Numbered from the stretch's first letter, positions 1 through 11,838 are shown. The stretch: DNA of 64,000 nt from an uncultured Burkholderiales bacterium (GCA_903880855.1 CAIRQX010000122.1:1-64000), one strand, 5' to 3'. Translations and numbers: made by a program. The notes: generated by a model not told the origin, from the letters alone.

Positions 1-501
1 CTACACCCCGGTGACAACTGGATGATGCATGTGGTGGCCGAGCAAATTCAACCCGGCGATATCGTGGTCGCGGCAATCACTGCTGACAACTGCGATGGAT
101 TTTTTGGTGATTTGCTAGCAACGTCTTTCATGGCGCGTGGCGCCAAAGCTTTGGTGATTGATGCAGGTGTCCGCGATGTGCGTGAACTGACTTCCATGGG
201 ATTTCCCGTTTGGAGCAAAGGCATTAGCGCTAAGGGCACGATCAAAGCCACGATCGGTTCTGTCAATATTCCTGTGGTGTGTGCAGGCGTAAACATCGAA
301 CCTGGCGATGCGGTGGTGGCCGACGATGACGGCGTAGTGGTGGTGCCAGCAGCGTGGGCGCAAAAAGTGGCAGACGCAGCTGAAGCCAGGGAAGCCAATG
401 AGGGCGAGAAGCGCGTCAAATTGGCCGCTGGTGAATTTGGGTTAGATATGTACAAGATGCGCGAGTCCCTTGAAAAAGCGGGTTTGCGCTATATCGACTA
501 A
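1..501 (+). CDS. ligK: 4-carboxy-4-hydroxy-2-oxoadipate aldolase / RraA-family protein, 5' truncated by window edge
   Basis: Frame open from base 1 ([12 protein letters not shown]...); RraA-like [24 protein letters not shown]; first gene of a lig operon. Confidence 0.85.
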   Translation, partial: LHPGDNWMMHVVAEQIQPGDIVVAAITADNCDGFFGDLLATSFMARGAKALVIDAGVRDVRELTSMGFPVWSKGISAKGTIKATIGSVNIPVVCAGVNIEPGDAVVADDDGVVVVPAAWAQKVADAAEAREANEGEKRVKLAAGEFGLDMYKMRESLEKAGLRYID

Positions 502-505
502 CAGC

Positions 506-1360
506 ATGCAGCTGATTCAACGCATTTTTGCTATTGCACTAAGCACTAGCCTATTGGTTGGTGCTTTGATGCTGAGCGGATGCGCGTCCTTGAATGCGAC
601 AAGTGCCAGTATTCCTAGTGTTTCACCGCAGACCAAAAACACTTTGGCACCAACGGGTGTTTTGCGTGTGGGTGTCTATCTGGGCAGTCCAACTTCTTTA
701 GTACGCGTACGACCTAGCGGAGAATCTTTGGGTATTGCCTTAGAGCTTGGAAAAGCTTTGGGACGGCAACTGGGTGTTCCGGTTCAAGTGGTTGAATTTT
801 CCCGCGTGGCTGAAGTCATTGCAGCCATCAAAGACGAGAGAGTCGATATGACTTTCACCAATGCCACGGCTGCGAGAGCGAAAGAGATTGACTTCACAGC
901 ACCATTGGTGCAATTGGAGTTGGGTATTTTGGTCCCCACCAATACATCGATTAAAAATTTTAGTGACGTGGATAAACAAGGCGTTCGACTGGGTGTCAGC
1001 CAAGGCAGCTCTTCGCAATCGGTTTTAGGGCAACGCCTTAAGCAAACGACGATTGTTCCAGTCCCCTCTTTAGAGGTGGCTGCCAGTAAATTGCAAAACA
1101 AAGAGTTGGATGCTTTTGCAACCAACAAGGGCATCTTGTTCGAATTGAATGAAAAGCTCTCAGGCTTTCAAGTATTGCAAGACCGCTGGGGCTTGGAAAA
1201 TCTTGCTATCGCTATTCCTAAAGGAAGGCAAGATGGCTTGCCTTTTCTGAATGTTTTCGCCCAAAAAGTCCGTGAAAACGGTCAACTGGATCTCATGATC
1301 AAACGCGCAGGCCTGCGCGGTATGACTAAGCAACTTATCACTGAACAGGAATCACCATGA
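506..1360 (+). CDS. Periplasmic amino-acid-type (family 3) solute-binding lipoprotein
   Basis: Signal peptide with lipobox LSGC; TGVLRVGVYLGSPTS and RVDMTFTNATAARAKEIDFTAPL typical of family 3 SBPs; ATG at 506 preferred over 470. Confidence 0.75.
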   Translation: MQLIQRIFAIALSTSLLVGALMLSGCASLNATSASIPSVSPQTKNTLAPTGVLRVGVYLGSPTSLVRVRPSGESLGIALELGKALGRQLGVPVQVVEFSRVAEVIAAIKDERVDMTFTNATAARAKEIDFTAPLVQLELGILVPTNTSIKNFSDVDKQGVRLGVSQGSSSQSVLGQRLKQTTIVPVPSLEVAASKLQNKELDAFATNKGILFELNEKLSGFQVLQDRWGLENLAIAIPKGRQDGLPFLNVFAQKVRENGQLDLMIKRAGLRGMTKQLITEQESP

Positions 1361-2322
1361 CTTTCTTTAAGCGGTTCATAGCCCTCATTGGTTTGGCTCT
1401 ATGCATGGGAGGTACGTTTGCACAAAGCTACCCTAACAAACCTATCAAAGTCATCGTGGGCTACGCCGCAGGTGGCGCGGTTGACATAGTGGCGCGCACG
1501 ATCGGGCAAAGTATTTCTGGTCCTTTGGGGCAGCCCGTAGTGGTAGAGAATAAGCCGGGTGCAGGAACCAATATCGCGGTGAAAGCCACCATCACTGCTG
1601 AGCCTGATGGCTACACCCTAATGATGGCCGCCAATGCTTTGGCTGCCAATATGTCTTTGTATCAACCCGCACCATTTGATGCAGAGCGAGATTTGGTCGC
1701 TGTGTCGCTGATTGGCCGAGTACCCGTGGTGATTGCTGCCAATGCCAATGCGCCATTCAACAACGCCAAACAATTGATCGATGCTGCCAAAGGCAAACCC
1801 AATAGCATTGCCTATGGCTCTCCTGGAAATGGTTCAACCCCGCATATGGCAATTGAATTGTTTGCACGCGCTGCGGGTATTGATTTACAACACATCCCTT
1901 ACCGAGGTGGTTCACCAGCTATTACGGACGTGATTGGCGGGCAGTTGCCTTTGGTTGCAGTCAATGCCCTAGAAGTCTTGCCCCACGTCAAAAGTGGCAA
2001 GCTCAAAGTGTTAGCAGTATTGAGCCCTAATCGCAGTTCAATCTTTCCAGATGCGCCGACGATTGCTGAATCTGGTTTTCCTGGCTTTGAGGCATCCGTT
2101 TGGTATGGCTTGGTAGCGCCTGCCGCAACACCCAAACCCATCGTGCAAAAACTGTATGAAGAAGTGCAAAAAGCATTGCAAACCAAAGAAGTGCGTGAAC
2201 GCATGAATGCCGTGGGTGGTGAAGTTGTGCCAGGCAGCGCTGAGATGTTCACTAATTTGATCCGATCTGAGCGTGCGCGTTACAGCAAGTTAGTGCGCGA
2301 GGCGAATATTCAACCTGATTAA
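1357..2322 (+). CDS. Bug-family (TctC-type) tripartite tricarboxylate transporter substrate-binding protein
   Basis: YPNKPIKVIVGYAAGGAVDIVAR, GQPVVVENKPGAGTNIA motifs. Confidence 0.9.
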   Translation: MTFFKRFIALIGLALCMGGTFAQSYPNKPIKVIVGYAAGGAVDIVARTIGQSISGPLGQPVVVENKPGAGTNIAVKATITAEPDGYTLMMAANALAANMSLYQPAPFDAERDLVAVSLIGRVPVVIAANANAPFNNAKQLIDAAKGKPNSIAYGSPGNGSTPHMAIELFARAAGIDLQHIPYRGGSPAITDVIGGQLPLVAVNALEVLPHVKSGKLKVLAVLSPNRSSIFPDAPTIAESGFPGFEASVWYGLVAPAATPKPIVQKLYEEVQKALQTKEVRERMNAVGGEVVPGSAEMFTNLIRSERARYSKLVREANIQPD

Positions 2323-2341
2323 ATTGATTGAGAAAGACGAC

Positions 2342-3256
2342 ATGGAGTTTCAAAAAACAGCCGGATGGCTAGATTGGTACAGCGGCCCTAGCAAGCCAAC
2401 ATTCAAGCTACCTGCAGGCGCAGTAGATGCCCATTGCCATGTGTTTGGCCCTGGCGCAGAGTTTCCCTACGCACCCGAGCGCAAGTACACGCCTTGCGAT
2501 GCGTCTAAACACCAGTTGTATGCATTGCGCGACCACTTAGGCTTTGCACGCAATGTCGTGGTGCAGGCCACTTGTCATGGTGCAGACAACAGAGCCATGG
2601 TCGACGCCTTGGTGCAATCTAACGGTAAAGCACGCGGTGTAGCTACTGTCAAACGCAGCGTGAGTGACGCGGAAATACAAGCGATGCACGATGCGGGTGT
2701 GCGGGGTGTGCGTTTCAACTTTGTCAAACGTTTAGTGGACTTCACCCCCAAAGACGAATTGCTGGAGATTGCGACCCGTATTAAAAAATGGGGTTGGCAT
2801 GTAGTGATTTATTTCGAAGCAGTTGACCTGCCCGAGTTGTGGGACTTCTTCACCGCATTACCTACCACCGTGGTGGTAGACCACATGGGGCGCCCGGATG
2901 TGGATAAACCTGTCGACGGTCCTGAATTTGAATTGTTTGTGAGGTTCATGCGCGAACACAGCAATGTGTGGAGCAAAGTGACTTGCCCAGAGCGTTTATC
3001 TGTAAAAGGGCCTAAAGCCCTGAACGGAGAAAAAAACGCCTACCAAGACGTGATTCCTTTTGCCAAGCGTATCGTGCAAGAGTTCCCAGACCGTGTGTTG
3101 TGGGGCACCGATTGGCCACACCCCAACTTGAAAGACCACATGCCAGATGACGGGTTGCTGGTCGATTTCATTCCCCACATAGCACCGACTGCAGAGTTAC
3201 AAAAGAAATTGCTGGTCGACAACCCTATGCGTTTGTATTGGCCTGAGGAGACATAA
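2342..3256 (+). CDS. ligI: 2-pyrone-4,6-dicarboxylate hydrolase (amidohydrolase)
   Basis: VDAHCHVFGPGAEFPYAPERKYTPCDA, WGTDWPHPN; operon context; ATG at 2342. Confidence 0.9.
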   Translation: MEFQKTAGWLDWYSGPSKPTFKLPAGAVDAHCHVFGPGAEFPYAPERKYTPCDASKHQLYALRDHLGFARNVVVQATCHGADNRAMVDALVQSNGKARGVATVKRSVSDAEIQAMHDAGVRGVRFNFVKRLVDFTPKDELLEIATRIKKWGWHVVIYFEAVDLPELWDFFTALPTTVVVDHMGRPDVDKPVDGPEFELFVRFMREHSNVWSKVTCPERLSVKGPKALNGEKNAYQDVIPFAKRIVQEFPDRVLWGTDWPHPNLKDHMPDDGLLVDFIPHIAPTAELQKKLLVDNPMRLYWPEET

Positions 3257-4602
<1,346 letters not shown>

Positions 4603-4627
4603 TTGTTAAATTTTGGAGAAACACACT

Positions 4628-5584
4628 ATGTCTAAAACCATCAAAGTGGCGCTCGCAGGTGCGGGTGCTTTTGGCATCAAGCACTTAGACGGTATCAAAA
4701 ATATCGACGGCGTGGAAGTCGTATCACTCATCAGCCGCGAGCTAGAAAAAACCAAAGAAGTTGCTAGTAAATACGGCATCAAGCATGTGACGACCAAACT
4801 GGAAGACAGCTTGGCTTTGCCAGAAGTCGATGCTGTCATTTTGTGTACCCCCACACAAATGCATGCGGCCCAAAGTATTGCTTGCTTGAAAGCAGGCAAA
4901 CACGTGCAAGTGGAAATTCCTTTAGCAGATAGTTGGAAAGACGCTGAATCGGTAGTGGCTTTGGCCAAAGAAAAAGGCTTGGTTGCCATGTGCGGACACA
5001 CCCGCCGCTTTAACCCCAGCCACCAATATGTGCACAACAAAGTGAAAGCAGGGGAGTTCAATATCCAGCAAATGGATGTGCAAACCTATTTCTTTCGCCG
5101 TACCAATATGAATGCGCTTGGCCAAGCCCGTAGTTGGACTGATCACTTGTTGTGGCACCACGCTGCGCATACGGTCGATTTGTTCGCTTACCAAGCAGGT
5201 AGCCCGATTGTCAAAGCCAATGCGGTGCAAGGGCTGATTCATCCAACGCTTGGTATTGCTATGGATATGAGCATCCAGTTGAAAGCAGCTAACGGTGCAA
5301 TTTGCACTTTGAGTTTGTCTTTTAACAACGATGGTCCTTTGGGTACGTATTTCCGCTACATCGGTGACAACGCAACTTACCTAGCGCGTTACGACGATCT
5401 GTACACTGGAAAAGAAGAACAGATCGATGTGTCCAAAGTGGCTGTGTCTATGAACGGTATCGAACTACAAGACCGCGAGTTCTTTGGCGCGATCAAGGAA
5501 GGCCGTGAACCCAACTCCAGCGTGTCGCAGGTGTTGCCTTGTTACAAGGTGTTGCATGAATTAGAGTTGCAACTCAATAGCTAA
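4628..5584 (+). CDS. ligC: 4-carboxy-2-hydroxymuconate-6-semialdehyde dehydrogenase (Gfo/Idh/MocA family)
   Basis: KVALAGAGAFGIKHLDGI Rossmann motif; directly after ligB. Confidence 0.88.
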   Translation: MSKTIKVALAGAGAFGIKHLDGIKNIDGVEVVSLISRELEKTKEVASKYGIKHVTTKLEDSLALPEVDAVILCTPTQMHAAQSIACLKAGKHVQVEIPLADSWKDAESVVALAKEKGLVAMCGHTRRFNPSHQYVHNKVKAGEFNIQQMDVQTYFFRRTNMNALGQARSWTDHLLWHHAAHTVDLFAYQAGSPIVKANAVQGLIHPTLGIAMDMSIQLKAANGAICTLSLSFNNDGPLGTYFRYIGDNATYLARYDDLYTGKEEQIDVSKVAVSMNGIELQDREFFGAIKEGREPNSSVSQVLPCYKVLHELELQLNS

Positions 5585-5613
5585 TTTTATAAAAACGGTA
5601 AAGGTGAATTGGC

Positions 5614-6336
5614 ATGTCATTACTTGGAGAGGCTGCAATTGCTATGTGGTGGGATATAGATCCCAGCATCCGTAGAGAGTTTGAACATTGGCACTCCCAT
5701 GAACACTTTCCTGAGCGACTCAGTATTCCAGGATTTTTAAGAGGTTCACGTTGGGCGCAGGTAGATGGAGGAAAAGGTTTTTTCATCATGTATGAACTCG
5801 ATCTATACGCATCTTTATCTTCACCACATTACTTGGAGCGATTAAATAAGCCAACACCTTGGTCAACTAAGCTGATGCCCTATCACATCAATATGGTGCG
5901 TAGCCAATGTCGTGTGTTGGAGAGTAGGGGAGGGGCTACGGCTAGTTATGCACTTACTTTGCGGTTATCACCTAAAAGTGAAAAAGAGTCTGATTTGCGT
6001 AAGTATTTGAAAACCTTCTTTGATAAAACTGTGTGGCAAGCAGGTATCACTGCTGCACACCTTTTGCATACGCAAACTCCAGCAATTGCACAAACCAAGG
6101 AGCAAGAGATTCGAGGTGGCAATGATCAAACCGCTGATTGGATCGTAGTTGTTACGGGTTACGAAACCGAAGCTTTGAATACTTTGTTAAAAACCGATTT
6201 GTCTGAACGCGCATTAGCCAAAGTTGGTGCTGATGGGCCATTGGTCAGTGGGCTTTATTCTTTGTCCTATACGGCTATGGCGAGTGATGTGCAAGATATA
6301 GCGCAACTTCGACCCGATAAGGTATCACTCAATTAG
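5614..6336 (+). CDS. Uncharacterised protein with possible dimeric alpha/beta-barrel (EthD-like) fold
   Basis: 240 aa ORF; REFEHWHSHEHFPERLSIPGFLRGSRW motif; complete ORF after ligC. Confidence 0.7.
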   Translation: MSLLGEAAIAMWWDIDPSIRREFEHWHSHEHFPERLSIPGFLRGSRWAQVDGGKGFFIMYELDLYASLSSPHYLERLNKPTPWSTKLMPYHINMVRSQCRVLESRGGATASYALTLRLSPKSEKESDLRKYLKTFFDKTVWQAGITAAHLLHTQTPAIAQTKEQEIRGGNDQTADWIVVVTGYETEALNTLLKTDLSERALAKVGADGPLVSGLYSLSYTAMASDVQDIAQLRPDKVSLN

Positions 6337-7243
6337 ATCCCTTTAAAGTTTGGTAGTAGCGAATGGTTTCGCGAATACCCTCTAACAAACTCTTTTCGGT
6401 TCCTAAAGGTAGCAAGCCATTGTTGTATTCGTTGACTGAGTTAGCTGCACTTGGAAGCGGTGAACCTTCGCAGCTTACGTGCGCATTGGGGACTACGAGG
6501 TGAATAGCCGCAACAACTTCTTGCATAGTGGCGATGTGACCTGTCAGATTGAGAGTATGTGCGCCTGTGAAAGTAGATTTCACTGCGGCTTCATAGGCCG
6601 CGGCGACATCATCTACATACACCATGCCTGCACTACCTGTGAAGGGGATCGCGTAAGTTTCTCCCAAAGCTGCAGCTCGGCAAGCTAAAGAGGGGCCTGC
6701 GCTTAATCCGCTATCTCTGCCAGGCCCATACACCACAAATGGGCGCATACCGATACTGGCAATATGGTGGTCTTCCCAGAATGCCCTGGCGCTTCCTTCG
6801 TTCGCAAGTTTGTATGCGCCGTAATGCGTAGTTGGAAATGGCACTTGACCATCAGCAGGACCAAAAACTCCCCCGCTGCTCGTATAAATCACGCGCGCAA
6901 TGCTGTGCTGTCTGGCAGCTTCAAACACATTCAGGGTGCCCATCACATTGATTTGCGCTCCCCTTAGTGGATCTTGTCGACACATGGGTGTAAGGACTCC
7001 AGCTAAATGCACAATGGCATGGCAATCTCTCGCAGCTAAGAGAACGTCTTTGCTATTTGCAATATCTCCCTCCCTCCATTCGATCGATTGAGCTAGTTGA
7101 TTACCAGCCAGCGTTTGTATACGATCCCGTGAAAGATGGGTATCCATAATCCTTACTGGGAAGCCTGCAAGAAGCAATCGCTTTGCAACCCAAGCGCCCA
7201 AGAATCCGCCTCCCCCAGTGATCAGTATGCGCATAAAGTCCAC
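6329..7243 (-). CDS. NAD-dependent epimerase/dehydratase (extended SDR)
   Basis: RILITGGGGFLGAWVAKRL; YGAYKLANE catalytic motif. Confidence 0.88.
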   Translation of the reverse strand: MDFMRILITGGGGFLGAWVAKRLLLAGFPVRIMDTHLSRDRIQTLAGNQLAQSIEWREGDIANSKDVLLAARDCHAIVHLAGVLTPMCRQDPLRGAQINVMGTLNVFEAARQHSIARVIYTSSGGVFGPADGQVPFPTTHYGAYKLANEGSARAFWEDHHIASIGMRPFVVYGPGRDSGLSAGPSLACRAAALGETYAIPFTGSAGMVYVDDVAAAYEAAVKSTFTGAHTLNLTGHIATMQEVVAAIHLVVPNAHVSCEGSPLPSAANSVNEYNNGLLPLGTEKSLLEGIRETIRYYQTLKGSN

Positions 7244-7408
7244 CTCTTTTGAAATATTGATTATTTAGTAGGTCAAGGTTAACTGGGAATTTAAGATAAA
7301 AATGAGCAGATACATTGATCGAGGGCTTTCCCCGATGCTGAGTTCCATTCAACCCAATATGCTGTGAGATCGGTCTATTTTGTAAGCGCAACATCAGGAG
7401 TAAGACAA

Positions 7409-8401
7409 ATGAATTTTTCCCAACAACGCAGAAAATTAGTTCAATCGGGAGCGATTTTGACGGCCTCCAGTCTGATGCCTCTTGCTTTTGCGCAGAACAA
7501 GATCCCATTGATTTTTTCTGAAACCATGACGGATCAAGATATTCGTGCGAAATTGTTGGTTGAAAAATTTGGACCATCGCTTGGTGCAGATTTCGAATTC
7601 AAGCCCTATTTTGGAGCTACTTTGTTCAAACAAGGGACAGAGATTGTGGCAATGCAGCGTGGTAACTTGGACATGGGAGCGTTGTCGGTATCCGATATTC
7701 AACGCCAAATTCCAGAGTGGGGCATCGTGGGTGCGCCTTATGTGTTCCGCGATTTAGCGCATATGCAGAAAACATTTGCAAGCGATATCGGACAAGATTT
7801 ATTCAAGATGTCTGAAGAAAAAATGGGCATCAAGATGCTGGCTGTCTACTACATTGGCACGCGCCATGTCAGCACACGTTTGAAGAAAAAAATTAACAAA
7901 CCTGCTGACTTGACAGGTGTGAAGTTGCGTATGCCAGCAGGCGAGGGGTGGCAATTTATTGGTACTGCGCTAGGAGCTAACCCAGTACCTGTGGCCTTTA
8001 CCGAGGTTTATACGGCATTGCAAAGTGGCGCGATAGATGCCCAAGATAACCCGATGCCATTGACTAAGACCATGAAGTTCCATGAAGTCTTATCTCAACT
8101 CGTTTTGACTAATCATTTGGTAAATTTCAATATTTTGTCGGTTCGGAAAACCAAATGGGATACCTTGTCAGCAGCTCAAAAGCAGCGCTTGCAGGCATCG
8201 GCAGATGAAGTCTCTGCCCTGATCACGGCACAAATGGTGAAAGAAGAATCTGAGCTTGTGACATTTTTTAAATCACAAGGATTAGATGTCTACACGCCCG
8301 ATACCAAAGCATTTCGTGATAACGCCATTGATATCATCAAGAAATCAAAATACATCAGTGAGTGGAAGCCCGGAATGCTAGAGAAAATTAGCGCACTCTA
8401 A
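7409..8401 (+). CDS. TRAP transporter solute-binding protein (DctP family)
   Basis: Signal peptide; GVKLRMPAGEGW, FTEVYTALQSGAIDAQDNP; followed by DctQ and DctM. Confidence 0.93.
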   Translation: MNFSQQRRKLVQSGAILTASSLMPLAFAQNKIPLIFSETMTDQDIRAKLLVEKFGPSLGADFEFKPYFGATLFKQGTEIVAMQRGNLDMGALSVSDIQRQIPEWGIVGAPYVFRDLAHMQKTFASDIGQDLFKMSEEKMGIKMLAVYYIGTRHVSTRLKKKINKPADLTGVKLRMPAGEGWQFIGTALGANPVPVAFTEVYTALQSGAIDAQDNPMPLTKTMKFHEVLSQLVLTNHLVNFNILSVRKTKWDTLSAAQKQRLQASADEVSALITAQMVKEESELVTFFKSQGLDVYTPDTKAFRDNAIDIIKKSKYISEWKPGMLEKISAL

Positions 8402-8410
8402 ATAAACGTT

Positions 8411-8929
8411 ATGTTTAAAACGCTAGACAGAGCGGGCCTCTTCTTATTGGCGCGTTCTGAGAATGTTGCCGCGGTATTGATGTGCACAATGATGGGTTCA
8501 TTCTTGTACCAAGTCATCTCGCGTTATGTCTTCAATAATGCAACGCCTTGGGCGGAAGAAATTTGTGTCATTTGCTGGGTTTGGTCCGTGTTGTGGTGTT
8601 CGGCTTTTGTCGCGCGTCCAGACGATGACATACGTATAGATCTGATCACCGTTGCCGTTTCTCCGATGACAAGGCGTGTCATTGAGGGGGCTTGTAGCTT
8701 GGCCATCATCATCCTGTTCGTTATTGGCCTGCCAGGGGCTTGGAGTTATGTGACCTTTATGAAGGTTGAGACGACAGCGGCTTTAGGCTGGCGATTCAAC
8801 TGGGTATTTTCTGTCTATATTCTTTTTGGCTGTGCCGTCATCGTTCGTCAATCATGGGCGTTGTGGTTTTCTATTACAGGACGGGGAAAGATGCGATATG
8901 TCGAAGGCAGAGAGGCCGCTGAAATATGA
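8411..8929 (+). CDS. TRAP transporter small permease (DctQ family)
   Basis: Four hydrophobic segments; VISRYVFNNATPWAEE motif; position between DctP and DctM. Confidence 0.9.
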   Translation: MFKTLDRAGLFLLARSENVAAVLMCTMMGSFLYQVISRYVFNNATPWAEEICVICWVWSVLWCSAFVARPDDDIRIDLITVAVSPMTRRVIEGACSLAIIILFVIGLPGAWSYVTFMKVETTAALGWRFNWVFSVYILFGCAVIVRQSWALWFSITGRGKMRYVEGREAAEI

Positions 8930-10230
8930 GTTTTATCCAAAGTCCATTCGGACTCACAGTATTGATGATTTTAGGCTTGACGATGTTTGGAGCTCCGATT
9001 GGTTTGTCAATGATTGGGGCTTCCATCTTCTATCTCTTTTTTGTGGGGCAAGACATCGGTATTGCCGCTGAACAACTCTTGCAAGGTATATACAACAGTT
9101 ACACATTGCTCTCAGTACCACTATTCATCATTGCAGCGAACTTTATGTCACTAGGTGCAATGAGTGACAAGCTGATGCAGTTTTGTAACGCCTTGGTAGG
9201 GCGTTTTCGCGGTGGTATGGGGCATGTCAACGTGATCTCCAGTTTAATATTTGCAGGCATGTCAGGTTCTGCTGTAGCTGATGCAGTGGGCATTGGTAAG
9301 TTGACTATTGAGATGATGGTTAAAGATGGGCGCTACACGCCTAGCTATGCTGCAGCTATAACTGCCGCTACTGCAGTCATTGGTCCCATCATTCCGCCAT
9401 CTATTCCTATGGTGTTGTACGCATTAGTATCAGATGCGTCTATTGGATATTTGTTTTTAGCTGGGGTGATCCCCGGAATTTTGATGGCCTTAGTTATGTC
9501 TATCGTCAACTGGCGTATGGCGATAAAACATAACTTTCCAGTTGAGGCGCCCGTTCCTTTGCGTGAATTGCCACGGATTACCTGGGAGTCTCTGCCCGCA
9601 TTGATGATGCCAGTGGTCTTATTGGGTGGTATTTACGGCGGTGTTATGACGCCAACGGAAGCTGCCGCCGTGGCTGCGGCTTACGCCTTACTTGTTTCGT
9701 GGTTGTTGTATCGCTCGGTAACCTTGCGTGCAATCTATGCATCGCTTATTTCAAGTGCGCGTAATACAGCTTCGGTTGGTATTTTGATTGCTGGTGCTTT
9801 GGTTTTTAATTACGTAGTCACAATTGAAAATATCCCTGTCGATATCAAGCTGTGGTTGGATGGATTTCATCTCAACATGTGGCAATTCTTGCTGATGGTC
9901 AACCTGTTGTTACTGGTTTTGGGTTGCCTTCTAGATGCAAGCACCGTCTTATTGGTCATTGTTCCTATTTTGATTCCAACCGCACAAGCATTGGGGATCG
10001 ATATGGTTTATTTTGGGTTGGTGGTGGTCGTTAATTTGATGATTGGTCTAATCACTCCTCCTTATGGATTGTTGCTTTTTATCGTAGCAAATATCACCCG
10101 TGCACCCTTCTCGGCGATTGTCAAAGATACGATGCCTTTTATTTATGCATTGATTGCTTCGTTAGCCATCATGACGGCTTTCCCTGACTTCGTACTTTGG
10201 TTGCCTCGTCTCATGGGTTATAAAGGATAA
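8926..10230 (+). CDS. TRAP transporter large permease (DctM family)
   Basis: IGPIIPPSIPMVLYALVSDASIGYLFLAGVIPGI; LITPPYGLLLF. Confidence 0.95.
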   Translation: MSFIQSPFGLTVLMILGLTMFGAPIGLSMIGASIFYLFFVGQDIGIAAEQLLQGIYNSYTLLSVPLFIIAANFMSLGAMSDKLMQFCNALVGRFRGGMGHVNVISSLIFAGMSGSAVADAVGIGKLTIEMMVKDGRYTPSYAAAITAATAVIGPIIPPSIPMVLYALVSDASIGYLFLAGVIPGILMALVMSIVNWRMAIKHNFPVEAPVPLRELPRITWESLPALMMPVVLLGGIYGGVMTPTEAAAVAAAYALLVSWLLYRSVTLRAIYASLISSARNTASVGILIAGALVFNYVVTIENIPVDIKLWLDGFHLNMWQFLLMVNLLLLVLGCLLDASTVLLVIVPILIPTAQALGIDMVYFGLVVVVNLMIGLITPPYGLLLFIVANITRAPFSAIVKDTMPFIYALIASLAIMTAFPDFVLWLPRLMGYKG

Positions 10231-10962
10231 ATGGTGACGGCATCGTATGATTTCTCGGGGCAAGTAGCCGTTATCACTGGCGGCAGTGGTGGCATCGGTA
10301 AAGCCATTTCCCAACGTTTACAGCAAAGTGGTGCGCAAGTATGTAATTGGGATGTGCATGTAAATACTGCTCACCAAGGTAGCCATTTCATACACGTAGA
10401 TGTCACCTCTGAGCAGTCTGTGCATGAAGCCATGGACCAAACTTTGTCAAAGTTCGGAAAAATCGATATCTTCGTAAATTCAGCAGGCATAGCAGGACCT
10501 GTTGCCAATGTTTCCGACTACTCGCTTGAAGACTGGCATCGTGTCATGGATATCAATCTCACCGGCACTTTTCTATGTTGTCGTGCTGCAGTCGCTCACA
10601 TGCAAAAAAATAATCGTGGACGTATTGTCAATTTGGCGTCTATCGCTGGTAAGGAAGGTAATCCCGCCCAGTCGGCATATTCAGCTTCTAAAGCTGGTGT
10701 GATTGCATTGACCAAATCGTTAGGGAAAGAGTTGGCGAAATCCGAAATTCGGGTCAATTGCATTGCACCTGCAATGGTTGCCACCGAACTGCTTGACCAA
10801 ATGACTGCAGAAAAAAGAGAAGAAAACTTTTCCAAAATTCCTATGGGACGCGCAGGATTACCAGAGGAAATTGCCTCCATAGTTGCGTGGCTTTCCAGTG
10901 ATGATTGCTCTTTTTGCACCAGTACGGTTTTTGACGCCTCTGGAGGGCGTGCAACATACTGA
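10231..10962 (+). CDS. Short-chain dehydrogenase/reductase
   Basis: AVITGGSGGIGKAI; AYSASKAGV catalytic YxxxK. Confidence 0.92.
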   Translation: MVTASYDFSGQVAVITGGSGGIGKAISQRLQQSGAQVCNWDVHVNTAHQGSHFIHVDVTSEQSVHEAMDQTLSKFGKIDIFVNSAGIAGPVANVSDYSLEDWHRVMDINLTGTFLCCRAAVAHMQKNNRGRIVNLASIAGKEGNPAQSAYSASKAGVIALTKSLGKELAKSEIRVNCIAPAMVATELLDQMTAEKREENFSKIPMGRAGLPEEIASIVAWLSSDDCSFCTSTVFDASGGRATY

Positions 10963-10978
10963 TGTCTAGATCTAGCAA

Positions 10979-11830
10979 ATGGATACAACTAACACCATCT
11001 CCAAGAAGATCAGGCAACGATACTCTTTGGCGCACTTAACAGCGCTGCCATTGCCACCTCATGAACTTATTGATTTGGCGATTGCGACTGGCTATGACCA
11101 TGTAGGCGTAAGACTGCTACCACCCGCGCCTGGCATTGCTGCCTACCCAATCATGGATGAACCTTTGATGCTGAAAGAGGTAATGGCACGTGTGGACGAA
11201 CATCCGCAGATGGTGTGGGATATAGAAGTGATCCGACTCATGCCTGGCTTTCAAGTTAATACATTCGAATCTGCCTTGGCGTGTGGCCAAGCGATGGGAG
11301 CGCGTGCTGTTTTGGTTTCTGCAGGCCCCGTAGAAGACCCTTTTGAACTGGCGCACTATTTTTCTGATTTTTGTGAATTGGCTGGAAAGTGGGGCTTGAC
11401 TGCTAATTTAGAGTTCATGCCTTGGACACCTGTACCTGATCTCCTAACAGCGCATGCACTTATTAAAACCGCTGGCAGGCCCAGCAATGCCAGGATTTTG
11501 GCAGACACCATACATGTGGAAAGATCCCGAACAACATTGAAGGATTGGGCAGAACTACCCGCATCTTTGATTGACTATGTGCAATTTTGTGATGCGCCCG
11601 CAGGTGTTCCTGACACACTAGAGGAAATTTTGCGGCAAGCACGCTATGAACGGCTATTACCTGGAGAGGGAGGTATTGACCTGCAGGGCTTTTTGCGTCA
11701 CTTACCAATAGGTCGCCCCATTGCTGTTGAATGTTGGCACCATCTGCGAACTCCTGCCCTAGGTTTTGAAGCTTGGGCGCGCCAAGCACTACAAGCTACA
11801 CAACATCTGGTTCATACTTTTTCACACTGA
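10979..11830 (+). CDS. Sugar phosphate isomerase/epimerase-like TIM-barrel protein
   Basis: GYDHVGVRLLP; TANLEFMPWTPVPD; FCDAPAG; paralogous to 16112..16921. Confidence 0.85.
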   Translation: MDTTNTISKKIRQRYSLAHLTALPLPPHELIDLAIATGYDHVGVRLLPPAPGIAAYPIMDEPLMLKEVMARVDEHPQMVWDIEVIRLMPGFQVNTFESALACGQAMGARAVLVSAGPVEDPFELAHYFSDFCELAGKWGLTANLEFMPWTPVPDLLTAHALIKTAGRPSNARILADTIHVERSRTTLKDWAELPASLIDYVQFCDAPAGVPDTLEEILRQARYERLLPGEGGIDLQGFLRHLPIGRPIAVECWHHLRTPALGFEAWARQALQATQHLVHTFSH

Positions 11831-11838
11831 AAGTGTTT

